From Marinimicrobium agarilyticum DSM 16975 (GTDB lineage: Bacteria > Pseudomonadota > Gammaproteobacteria > Pseudomonadales > Cellvibrionaceae), in the NCBI RefSeq assembly GCF_000423345.1, contig NZ_AUHU01000007.1:211001-275000 (forward strand): 64,000 bases of DNA, in the 5' to 3' direction. Shown in pieces: positions 36,228 through 44,410 of this stretch. The number at the start of each line of letters is the position of its first letter. Positions within the stretch are counted from its first letter, which is position 1. A program made the translations under genes and the position numbers. Under the pieces are notes generated by a model, which did not search any database, was not told where the DNA came from, and was given only the letters and a program-made list of their open reading frames with translations.

Positions 36228-37679
36228 TTAAACCGCTTCAGGCTGAGTCTGATTATCTTCGCCCGCCACAGAGGTCGAACTCGCAGCCGTCCGCCAGGCG
36301 TTGTAGGCCATCAACAACATACCGCTCAAGAAGACCGCACCGCCCAGGAACCGTACAAAATAGCCCGGGTAGCTGGCGATCACTGATTCGATAAAGCTGT
36401 AGGTGAGCGTGCCATCAGCATTGAAGGCTCGCCACATCAGGCCTTGCATGATGCCGTTCACCCACATGGAGGCGATATACAGAACAGTGCCGGCCGTGGC
36501 CAGCCAGAAGTGGATATTGATCCACTTGACGCTGTACATTTCCTTCTTGCCAAAGAGGATCGGCAGAAGGTGGTAGATGGCACCGATGGAAATCATCGCG
36601 ACCCAGCCCAACGCACCGGAGTGCACGTGACCAATGGTCCAGTCGGTGTTGTGCGACAAAGCGTTCACGGTCTTGATGGACATCATGGGCCCTTCGAAGG
36701 TCGACATGCCGTAGAACGACAGGGACACCACCAGGAAGCGCAGCGTCGGGTCGGTCCGCAGCTTGTGCCAGGCACCGGAGAGCGTCATGATGCCATTGAT
36801 CATGCCGCCCCAACTGGGCGCCAGCAGGATCAACGACATCACCATGCCCAGGCTCTGGGCCCAATCGGGCAACGCCGAGTAGTGCAAGTGGTGAGAACCC
36901 GCCCAGATGTACACAGAGATCAGCGCCCAGAAATGCACGATGGACAGTTGGTAGGAGTAGATTGGCCGATTGGCCTGCTTGGGCACAAAGTAGTACATCA
37001 TGCCCAGGAAGCCGGCGGTCAGGAAGAAGCCCACGGCGTTGTGGCCGTACCACCATTGAATCATGGCGTCCGCCGCGCCGGAATAGGCCGAATAGGATTT
37101 GAACCAGGCCACGGGAATGGCCGCGCTGTTGACCACATGCAGCACCGCCACGGTCAGAATAAACGCCCCATAGAACCAGTTGGCCACGTAGATATGGGAC
37201 GTTTTGCGCTTGGCGATGGTGCCGAAAAACACCACCAGATAGCTCACCCACACCAACGTAATCAGAATATCGACAGGCCACTCGAGCTCAGCGTACTCCT
37301 TGGTGGTGGTCAACCCCATGGGCAGTGTGATTGCCGCGAGCACAATGACTGCCTGCCAGCCCCAGAAGGTGAAAGGTACCAACCAGCCGCCGAAGAGCTT
37401 GACCTGGCAAGTCCGCTGCACCACATAGTAGGAGGTGGCGAACAGCGCACAGCCACCAAAGGCGAAGATCACCGCGTTGGTGTGCAGTGGGCGCAGTCGG
37501 CCGAAATGAGTGTATGGCTGTAGCAGATTATTCAGTTCCGGCCAGACCAATTGGGCCGCAATCAGCACGCCAACTCCCATACCGACGATGCCCCAGACAA
37601 TCGTCATGATGGAGAACTGACGCACGACCTTGTAGTCGTACACCGGGTGATCACCGGCCGCTGTCAGGTTACTACTCAT
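36228..37679 (-). CDS. ccoN: cbb3 cytochrome c oxidase subunit I
   Basis: Catalytic subunit: reduces O2 to water at a haem b3-CuB centre with high affinity and pumps protons. The start chosen is the ATG at 37677-37679 ([19 protein letters not shown]), the family N-terminus; the frame extends to 37865 across the Anr-like site. The 483 residues form about twelve helices. Haem and copper ligand regions include [40 protein letters not shown] and [11 protein letters not shown]. It heads the ccoNOQP operon, followed by ccoGHIS. Confidence 0.97.
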   Translation of the reverse strand: MSSNLTAAGDHPVYDYKVVRQFSIMTIVWGIVGMGVGVLIAAQLVWPELNNLLQPYTHFGRLRPLHTNAVIFAFGGCALFATSYYVVQRTCQVKLFGGWLVPFTFWGWQAVIVLAAITLPMGLTTTKEYAELEWPVDILITLVWVSYLVVFFGTIAKRKTSHIYVANWFYGAFILTVAVLHVVNSAAIPVAWFKSYSAYSGAADAMIQWWYGHNAVGFFLTAGFLGMMYYFVPKQANRPIYSYQLSIVHFWALISVYIWAGSHHLHYSALPDWAQSLGMVMSLILLAPSWGGMINGIMTLSGAWHKLRTDPTLRFLVVSLSFYGMSTFEGPMMSIKTVNALSHNTDWTIGHVHSGALGWVAMISIGAIYHLLPILFGKKEMYSVKWINIHFWLATAGTVLYIASMWVNGIMQGLMWRAFNADGTLTYSFIESVIASYPGYFVRFLGGAVFLSGMLLMAYNAWRTAASSTSVAGEDNQTQPEAV

Positions 37680-37691
37680 AGGTTTTTCCCA

Positions 37692-37705
37692 TTGTTTCAA
37701 ATCAA
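37692..37705 (-). promoter_or_regulatory. Second Anr/FNR-like half-conserved site next to the ccoN start
   Basis: On the minus strand TTGATTTGAAACAA differs from the FNR/Anr consensus TTGAT-N4-ATCAA at one position. It lies only 13 nt upstream of the ccoN ATG, too close for class II activation of this gene, so it is either coincidental or has another role. Confidence 0.3.
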
Positions 37706-37800
37706 CTCGTTGCCGCCCTGTGTGTACGCTCATTCTCCGCCTTCTGATGACTGGAGAAGCGACACGCGGGGCATTTTCGCCTAAAGCTCGCCACGCCTTC

Positions 37801-37814
37801 TTGACCTTAGTCAA
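37801..37814 (-). promoter_or_regulatory. Anr/FNR-type palindrome upstream of ccoN
   Basis: TTGACCTTAGTCAA is a perfect palindrome of the TTGAC-N4-GTCAA type, close to the Anr/FNR consensus TTGAT-N4-ATCAA. It is centred about 128 nt before the ccoN start. If it activates at -41.5, transcription would begin near 37766. Low-oxygen control by FNR-family regulators is well known for cbb3 operons. That this site does so is inference. Confidence 0.55.
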
Positions 37815-37864
37815 AAAAGCGCGGTTCGTCAGTCGCTGTGGAATTGTTATTAGTGGTGGGGTCA

Positions 37865-37966
37865 CCCATTTTTCATGGGCTTTGGGCCAACCCGCCCACC
37901 CCAGAGGCTGGAAACCTCAAGAGCGGGTTGACCTCGGGCACGGGGCCCTTCGGGCACGGCGCCCGA
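37865..37966. other. Cluster of hairpins between argG and the ccoN promoter
   Basis: Three adjacent inverted repeats lie here. The first is CCCAT with ATGGG (37865-37879). The second is CAACCCGC with GCGGGTTG (37888-37895 and 37923-37930), enclosing GAGG/CCTC. The third is a GC-rich foldback (GGGCACGGGGCCC with a related arm, from about 37936 to the argG stop region). None has a clear T-run, but together they could end argG transcription on the minus strand. Confidence 0.4.
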
Positions 37967-37971
37967 ATTTC

Positions 37972-39192
37972 TTAGCGCAGGGTACGCCCCTTGCTTGCGG
38001 CGATGCGCATACGCAACGCGTTCAGCTTGATGAAGCCCTCAGCGTCTTTTTGGTCATAAGCGCCGGCATCGTCTTCGAACGTGGCGACTTTTTCATCAAA
38101 AAGGCTCTGGCCAGACTGACGCCCGACCACATGAACGCCGCCCTTATAGAGCTTGAGGCGCACTTCACCACTCACGAACTCCTGGGACTGGTCGATGGCC
38201 GCCTGAAGCATTTTGCGCTCCGGGCTCCACCAGTAGCCGTTGTAAATCAGTTCGGCGTACTTGGGCATCAGTTCGTCCTTCAGGTGCGCCACTTCCCGGT
38301 CCAGCGTGATGGACTCGATCGCCCGGTGGGCCTTGATCATCACGGTGCCACCGGGGGTTTCGTAGCAGCCGCGGGATTTCATACCCACGTAGCGGTTCTC
38401 GACGATATCCAGGCGGCCGATGCCATTGGCGCCGGCGACCTTGTTCAGGTGCTCCAGTACCGTCGCGGGCGACATGGCTTTGCCGTCGATCGCCACGATA
38501 TCGCCTTTTTCGTAGGTGATATCAATGTAGGTGGGCTGATCCGGCGCCTGCTCGGGGGAAACGCTCCAGCGCCACATTTCCTCTTCGGCTTCGGTCCAGG
38601 GATCTTCCAGCACACCGCCTTCATAGGAAATGTGCAGCAGGTTGGCATCCATGGAGTAAGGAGACTTCTTCTTACCTTTGGAGAAGTCCACCGGAATATT
38701 GTGTTCTTCACAGTAAGCCATCAGCTTGTCGCGAGAGGTCAGGTCCCACTCGCGCCAGGGGGCGATCACCTTCACGCCCGGCTTCAGGGCATAGGCACCC
38801 AGCTCGAAGCGTACCTGGTCATTACCCTTACCGGTGGCACCATGGGCGATGGCATCAGCGCCGGTCTCATTGGCGATTTCGATCAAGCGCTTGGAAATCA
38901 GGGGGCGGGCGATGGAGGTGCCGAGCAGATACTCGCCCTCGTAAATGGCGTTGGCGCGGAACATGGGAAAGACGAAGTCGCGAACATACTCCTCGCGCAG
39001 GTCGTCGATGTAGATCTCTTTCACCCCCAGCGCCTGGGCCTTCGCCCGTGCGGGTTCCACTTCTTCACCCTGACCGATGTCGGCGGTGAAGGTCACTACT
39101 TCGCAGTTGTAGGTTTCCTGCAACCACTTGACGATGACTGAGGTATCCAGGCCGCCAGAGTAGGCCAACACCACTTTCTGAATGGATGACAT
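37972..39192 (-). CDS. argG: Argininosuccinate synthase
   Basis: Condenses citrulline and aspartate with ATP in arginine synthesis. The 406 residues begin with the N-type ATP pyrophosphatase loop ([18 protein letters not shown]). [15 protein letters not shown] (substrate and ATP binding) and [15 protein letters not shown] follow, and the C-terminal part is the dimerisation arm. The ATG at 39190-39192 has GGGAG upstream. It is a single gene on the minus strand between sbcB and the cco promoter. Confidence 0.98.
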   Translation of the reverse strand: MSSIQKVVLAYSGGLDTSVIVKWLQETYNCEVVTFTADIGQGEEVEPARAKAQALGVKEIYIDDLREEYVRDFVFPMFRANAIYEGEYLLGTSIARPLISKRLIEIANETGADAIAHGATGKGNDQVRFELGAYALKPGVKVIAPWREWDLTSRDKLMAYCEEHNIPVDFSKGKKKSPYSMDANLLHISYEGGVLEDPWTEAEEEMWRWSVSPEQAPDQPTYIDITYEKGDIVAIDGKAMSPATVLEHLNKVAGANGIGRLDIVENRYVGMKSRGCYETPGGTVMIKAHRAIESITLDREVAHLKDELMPKYAELIYNGYWWSPERKMLQAAIDQSQEFVSGEVRLKLYKGGVHVVGRQSGQSLFDEKVATFEDDAGAYDQKDAEGFIKLNALRMRIAASKGRTLR

Positions 39193-39342
39193 AGAGTGCT
39201 CCCGCTGAGATCGTGTACGTCGTGAGGCCCGGCGCAGTGCCGGGTTTGAAGCGGCGCATATTGTACCCGCGATGGCCGGGAAATCCCATAGCCGCCAGAG
39301 CGATAATCGAGACCGGTTGCCGCGAGGGGTGTTGGGCGACGT

Positions 39343-40815
39343 TCAGCCTTGGAGGCCGCAATCGCTCAGCAGGTTACGGGCATAGTGCTCAAGCGACTCC
39401 AGGATCCGCTGCTGCTCATGGCCGAGAGGCTGACTCCGCAGACGGGCAAGCCGCTCTTGCAGCTCCCCCCAGGTCATACCGGCTCCGGCCGCTGGATCGG
39501 TCAACCGTTGCTGACAAAAGGCCCGCCAGCGCTCGCGCTCAGGGCCTGCAAGGGAGTCTGGGAAGTGACGCCCACGGTATCGGAACAGCAGCTCGGACAG
39601 ACGCGAATCGTGAAAATCAAACCTCACCTGCCCCAGCGCCTCGGGAGGAGTACGGCGCAGCTCGGTCATCAGTTTGCGGTCGTGGTCGTCAAAAAAGCCC
39701 TCATAAAGCTGTTGATCCGGATCGGTGCGCGGCTCGAACCCGGGTTGCCGGTAGAGGTCCGCCAACTTCTGGCGCAGTTGGGTCTGTTCACTGAGGGTCA
39801 AATCAGCCAGGGTCCGCCAGTTCGCCTCCGCCCCGGCCTTGTCAATACCCAGCCGTCGCGCCGTGGCATCCTCAAGCGTATTGGCCGGCGCAATCATCGG
39901 GCTTTTATTGAGGTGAATTTCTTTCAAGGGCGGTCGCGTCGTCCCTTCGGGCAGTTCCTCAGCGCGCGCGAACAGCCGCTCTCTGAGTGACTCCATGGGC
40001 GAGCGCAACAGGTCGGCGGGAGATTCCGAGAGGTCAAACACCACCACACTGTTTTTGTTGGTGGGATGCATGGCCAGAGGCAACACCAGGGCCGCATTGC
40101 CGCGCTGAGCGGGATACATGCCGGAGATGTGCAGCAGAGGTTTGTGACCGTCGATATCGATAAAGCCCGCCACAAACCGTTTATCTCTCAGCCGGTAGGC
40201 GAAGTCATACAGTTTCGGCTGCCGGGTTTTGATGAGCCGGGCCATGGCAATGGTGGCATGGACGTCAGAGAGCGCGTCGTGCGCCGAGGCATGATCCAGG
40301 TGGTTGGCTTCGGTCAGTTTTTCCAGCTTGAAGCAGGGCTTACCGTCTTCATAGTCGGGCCACTCAATGCCCTCGGGCCGAAGCGCCCGGGTCATGCGCA
40401 CCACATCGATCAGGTCCCAGCGGGAGTTGCCATTGCGCCACTCCCGTTCGTAGGGGTCAAAAAAGTTACGATAGAAGGTAAAGCGTGTGACTTCATCGTC
40501 GAAGCGAATGGAGTTGTAACCTACCCCGCAGGTACCGGGCCGGCCCAGCTCCGAAGCCACGGCGGCGATAAATTCGGGTTCCGCGACCCCTTTTTCTTGA
40601 GCCAATTGGGGGGTAATTCCGGTCACGAGGCAGGCCTCGGGCTTGGGCAGACAATCAACGACAGGACGGCAATACACCATCAGCGGCTCACCGATGATGT
40701 TCAGGTCTTCGTCTGTGCGCACGCCGGCGAACTGGCTGGGCCGGTCTTGCGCCGGGACTTCGCCCCAGGTTTCATAATCGTGCCAATAGAGGGTTCTGGA
40801 TTCGCGTTCGGCCAC
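39343..40815 (-). CDS. sbcB: Exodeoxyribonuclease I
   Basis: 3'-5' single-strand DNA exonuclease used in recombination and mismatch repair. The GTG start at 40813-40815 has AAAGGGAG 7 nt upstream. The 490 residues contain the DEDD catalytic set: DYET near residue 13 (LYWHDYETWG), VGYNSIRFDDEVTR, and HDALSDVHATIAMARLI. The SH3-like and C-terminal helical domains of ExoI follow. The length matches E. coli ExoI (475). It is divergent from can. Confidence 0.96.
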   Translation of the reverse strand: MAERESRTLYWHDYETWGEVPAQDRPSQFAGVRTDEDLNIIGEPLMVYCRPVVDCLPKPEACLVTGITPQLAQEKGVAEPEFIAAVASELGRPGTCGVGYNSIRFDDEVTRFTFYRNFFDPYEREWRNGNSRWDLIDVVRMTRALRPEGIEWPDYEDGKPCFKLEKLTEANHLDHASAHDALSDVHATIAMARLIKTRQPKLYDFAYRLRDKRFVAGFIDIDGHKPLLHISGMYPAQRGNAALVLPLAMHPTNKNSVVVFDLSESPADLLRSPMESLRERLFARAEELPEGTTRPPLKEIHLNKSPMIAPANTLEDATARRLGIDKAGAEANWRTLADLTLSEQTQLRQKLADLYRQPGFEPRTDPDQQLYEGFFDDHDRKLMTELRRTPPEALGQVRFDFHDSRLSELLFRYRGRHFPDSLAGPERERWRAFCQQRLTDPAAGAGMTWGELQERLARLRSQPLGHEQQRILESLEHYARNLLSDCGLQG

Positions 40816-40895
40816 CGTTTGACTCCCTTTACCGCTATTTTCACCCCGTCAGTCCCTTCACTGTACCACTGTCCGGTCGTTCCAAACCATCAAAC

Positions 40896-40904
40896 TGGTA
40901 TACT
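40896..40904 (+). promoter_or_regulatory. Extended -10 element upstream of can
   Basis: TGGTATACT at 40896-40904 is an extended -10, 27 nt before the can ATG and just ahead of the strong AGGAGG ribosome site at 40921-40926. No good -35 is seen 17 nt upstream. Confidence 0.45.
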
Positions 40905-40930
40905 GCCCCCATTCGCTGTTAGGAGGACTC

Positions 40931-41560
40931 ATGACTGACCTGAAAAACCTGTTCAACAACAACCGGCAGTGGGCCGAACAAATCAAGGCCGAAGACCCGG
41001 AGTTTTTCAAAAAGCTATCCAAGCAGCAGACGCCGGAATACCTTTGGATCGGCTGTGCCGACAGCCGGGTACCCGCCAATGAGATTGTGGGCCTGATGCC
41101 CGGCGAGCTTTTCGTTCATCGAAACGTCGCCAATCTGGTCATTCAGACCGACCTGAACTGCTTATCTGTGATGCAGTTTGCCGTTGAGTACCTGAAGGTC
41201 AAACACGTTATCGTCACCGGTCACTACGGCTGTGGCGGTGTCAACGCCGCTTTGGCCAACCAGCAGTTCGGGCTGCTCGACTATTGGGTTCGCAACATCC
41301 GGGAAGTTTATCTGAAGCATCAGGACGCCATGGATGAGATCTCCGATGACAAGAAGCGGCTGGATCGCCTGTGTGAATTGAATGTCGTCGAGCAGGCCGC
41401 GAACGTCTCCCACACCAACATCATTCAGAACGCCTGGAAGCGCGGCCAGGAGCTGACCATCCATGGTTGGATCTACAGCATTGAAGATGGCATTCTCAGA
41501 GACCTGATTCCGCCCATCACCGGCATTAACCAGGTGGATGAGCGCTACCGGGTCATTTAG
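40931..41560 (+). CDS. can: Beta-class carbonic anhydrase
   Basis: Zinc enzyme interconverting CO2 and bicarbonate in the cytosol. The 209 residues follow E. coli Can closely. Zinc ligands lie in IGCADSRVPANE (Cys and Asp) and GHYGCGGVNAA (His and Cys). FVHRNVANLVIQTDLN and AWKRGQELTIHGWIY are conserved segments. AGGAGG lies 5 nt before the ATG. The 3' end overlaps the convergent EAL-protein gene by 8 nt. Confidence 0.97.
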   Translation: MTDLKNLFNNNRQWAEQIKAEDPEFFKKLSKQQTPEYLWIGCADSRVPANEIVGLMPGELFVHRNVANLVIQTDLNCLSVMQFAVEYLKVKHVIVTGHYGCGGVNAALANQQFGLLDYWVRNIREVYLKHQDAMDEISDDKKRLDRLCELNVVEQAANVSHTNIIQNAWKRGQELTIHGWIYSIEDGILRDLIPPITGINQVDERYRVI

Positions 41561-44210
41561 GCGGCTGGTCAGGCTGCAGCCAACGCTCGGCAAAGCGCTG
41601 GCTGTCCAACGGACGATCGTAGAGAAACCCCTGCGCCTTATCACAGCCGAGCTTTGCCAGGGCCGCTGCCTGCTCAGGCGTTTCCACCCCCTCGGCGATG
41701 GTCATCATGCCCAAGCTGTGGGCCATGGCGACAATCGTATTCACAATGGTGTAGTCGCTGGCGTTCTCCAGCATATCCCGAACAAAAGACATATCGATCT
41801 TGAGCGTATCCGCCGCAAACCGGCGCAGATAACTCAAAGACGAGTATCCGGTTCCGAAGTCATCAATCGAGAGGCCAAAGCCCGCCTCCCGTAAACGTTC
41901 GGTGATTTCCACCGCAAGCTCCGGGTCACGCATGAAACCACTCTCGGTCAACTCAAGGCCGATAGCATCCGGCTCTACCGAGGCTGTAAGCTCGGTGATC
42001 TCACCAGCCAGAGCCACATCGGTAAATTGCAACGCGGACACATTGACCGAAAGCCGGCCGGGGAATACCAGCCCCTGCTGCCGCCAGAGGGAGAGTTGCT
42101 CGCTGGCGCAGCGCAGCACCCATTGCCCCAGGGTGCGAACCAACCCCCGCTCCTCGGCCAGGGGAATAAACTCGGAAGGAGGAATCCAGCCCCACTGCTC
42201 GTCACGCCAACGACAAAGCACTTCCGCTCCCACCAGCCGTTCCTCTTTCAGATCCACTTGTGGCTGAAAACGGAGCTCCAATTGACCTTGTTCTAGAGCG
42301 TAGGCAAACCGCTCGGTCAATGCGCGGCTGCGGTTAAGTGCCTCGGCAATGGCAACATCAAACACACAGGCGCTTTGTTCTCCCCGCTTCGCTTCGTGCA
42401 TGGCCACACTCGCGCACTGGAACAGTTCCGCTGGGGTTGCCGCATCTGTGGGGTAGCACGCCGCTCCAATATTCATGTCGAGCGTAAAGCGTCGCTCAGC
42501 GGCGGCCACTGGGGTCGAAAGACTCTCGCGGTAGCGGCGAATAACCGGGTCGAGCTCCTCGCTCAACATTCCCGGAATCAGGAGCGCAAATTCGTCTCCC
42601 GACAACCGCGCCAGAAATTCCCGCCCTTGCCGGGCACCGCTGAAACGTCGGGCGACGGCGGCCAACAACTGATCGCCAACCTCATGGCCGAGCACATCAT
42701 TGATTTCTTTAAACCGCTTCAGATCAACGAAGACCAACCCCACCGGCGTGCCCGTGCCGGCCGCCGCATCGACTTCCCGGGCAAGGTGTTCCATAAAGTG
42801 AATTCGATTGGGAAGCTGGGTGGTACTGTCGACATACGCCAACTGGTAAATACGACGATCATTGGTCTGACGCTCCAGTTCGCCGGCGGCACCAGCGGCC
42901 AGAATCCGCAGGACCGACGTAGCCAGGTTCACATCTGGCGCAGGGTGGCGGTAGCCCACCATCAGGGTTCCGATGGGCTCACCCAGCGCATTGTCCAGCC
43001 GCCTTCCGACGTAGCTGTGCACCAGCAGGGGCTCACCACCGCTGGGGTCGGGTATCGCCAGGGGTGGGTCGTAACGCTCTACGTTCTCCCCTTTTTCGAG
43101 CACCTTTTCACAGGGGGAACCCACACGCTCGTAGTCGAGACTGTCCACCGGCACGCCGGCCAGCACTCGCGCCTGAGTGGTTAAACGACCGTCCGGTTGC
43201 AACGTGGATATGTAGCCAACGTCCGCCTCTAATGCGCGGGTAAGGTGCAGAACCAGCTGCTGGAAAAAGTCCGCCCCAAGCCGGCTGGTGATTGCCGTGG
43301 CGGTCTGTACCACGGCTTCCTGGACGCGTTCGGACTCGTGCTGCTCAGTAATGTCCGAGATAAAACCTTCCAGCAATTGGGGGCCACCCTCAGGGTTGTC
43401 CACCCCTTGGCCCTGCTCCCAGAACCAGCGAACCTCGCTTTGGGCATTGATGAGACGATAAGTACATCGGTAGGGTTTACCCTGGCTGAGTGCTTTCTGA
43501 ATGTCCGCATCAACCCGCTCCCGATCAGCGGGGTGGATCAGCCGGGCGAAGTGAATGCGGTGCTCCCCGGTTAACTGCTCTGGTGAGTAGCCGGTCAGCG
43601 CGAGAGCCCCCTGACTCACGAATTCCATTGTCCAGAACTCGTCATTGCGGCACCGGTAGGCCATACCGGGCAGATGATTCATAAGGGTGTGCAGCCGCCG
43701 CTCGCTCTCGCGCATCGACTCTTCCGCGTGGCGACGCCCGATTTCGGCGCCCGCCTGCGCTGCTGCGATTCGAAGCACCTCACCGGCGAACCCCGGTAAT
43801 GAAAGCGGACGATTGCTCAGCACTTTCAGCATACCCACCGGCGTGCCGTCTTGCTTCACCATCCGCACGCCCATATACCCTTCGGCACCCAGCTCTCGAA
43901 GCAACTTGTCTTGGGGAAACTGTTCGCAGACACCGCTGGGGTAGAAGCAGGCGTGTTCCCCGATAACGGTCGCACAGGGCGTGCCCTGTAGAGAGTAACT
44001 GAAATTCTCAATCAATCGCCCATTCGACCACGCGGCCAGGGTTTGAGCGGTGTCGGTTTCGGGCACGACCTCGGCAATAAAGGCGTGATCGACGCCCAAC
44101 AATTGGGCAAGACGAGCAATCAAATTAGAGAAAAACTGCGGCGCACTGCTGAGTGCAAGACTGTCAGCCAACAACCGAAATACATCTTCCGCCGACACTT
44201 CTGTTTTCAC
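41553..44210 (-). CDS. GAF-PAS-GAF-GGDEF-EAL c-di-GMP signalling protein
   Basis: Predicted cytosolic regulator of c-di-GMP, 885 residues. The start chosen is GTG at 44208-44210, with AAGGGGG just upstream and a promoter at 44245-44272; an in-frame ATG at 44303 lies ahead of that promoter. Domains in order: GAF (about 10-160), PAS/PAC with GFISDITEQHESE (about 170-295), a second GAF (about 300-455), GGDEF (about 470-620) and EAL (about 635-880). The GGDEF site reads LSGDEF and the EAL signature reads EVL (GAEVLCRW); DDFGTGYSSLSYL and the ECGT-like IAEGVETPEQ are intact. Phosphodiesterase activity is likely; cyclase activity is uncertain. No membrane helix is seen. Confidence 0.9.
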   Translation of the reverse strand: MKTEVSAEDVFRLLADSLALSSAPQFFSNLIARLAQLLGVDHAFIAEVVPETDTAQTLAAWSNGRLIENFSYSLQGTPCATVIGEHACFYPSGVCEQFPQDKLLRELGAEGYMGVRMVKQDGTPVGMLKVLSNRPLSLPGFAGEVLRIAAAQAGAEIGRRHAEESMRESERRLHTLMNHLPGMAYRCRNDEFWTMEFVSQGALALTGYSPEQLTGEHRIHFARLIHPADRERVDADIQKALSQGKPYRCTYRLINAQSEVRWFWEQGQGVDNPEGGPQLLEGFISDITEQHESERVQEAVVQTATAITSRLGADFFQQLVLHLTRALEADVGYISTLQPDGRLTTQARVLAGVPVDSLDYERVGSPCEKVLEKGENVERYDPPLAIPDPSGGEPLLVHSYVGRRLDNALGEPIGTLMVGYRHPAPDVNLATSVLRILAAGAAGELERQTNDRRIYQLAYVDSTTQLPNRIHFMEHLAREVDAAAGTGTPVGLVFVDLKRFKEINDVLGHEVGDQLLAAVARRFSGARQGREFLARLSGDEFALLIPGMLSEELDPVIRRYRESLSTPVAAAERRFTLDMNIGAACYPTDAATPAELFQCASVAMHEAKRGEQSACVFDVAIAEALNRSRALTERFAYALEQGQLELRFQPQVDLKEERLVGAEVLCRWRDEQWGWIPPSEFIPLAEERGLVRTLGQWVLRCASEQLSLWRQQGLVFPGRLSVNVSALQFTDVALAGEITELTASVEPDAIGLELTESGFMRDPELAVEITERLREAGFGLSIDDFGTGYSSLSYLRRFAADTLKIDMSFVRDMLENASDYTIVNTIVAMAHSLGMMTIAEGVETPEQAAALAKLGCDKAQGFLYDRPLDSQRFAERWLQPDQPPK

Positions 44211-44244
44211 TCGACCCCCTTGCGACGACCACGGTAGAGACGCG

Positions 44245-44272
44245 ATATTAGCGGAATACTTCCAGTTAGCAA
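44245..44272 (-). promoter_or_regulatory. Promoter of the GGDEF-EAL gene
   Basis: On the minus strand TTGCTA (44267-44272) and TAATAT (44245-44250) are separated by 16 bp. The start of transcription would fall near 44238, just ahead of the GTG start at 44210, which argues against the ATG at 44303. Confidence 0.5.
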
Positions 44273-44410
44273 GAGGCGTTTGGGCAGGATTCCTGTTTGT
44301 CATCGCCCTTGAGTTGACTTACACGACACCTCGCCTTATGTTCCTCCCGACAATCAGGTTAAACTGTGGCAAATAATACCGACAATTCCAATAATAGGGG
44401 ATACCAACAC

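Noticed and set aside
37720..39141. 473-codon plus-strand frame across argG
   Set aside because: Antisense to argG, which is certain; no ribosome site, and the product resembles no protein.
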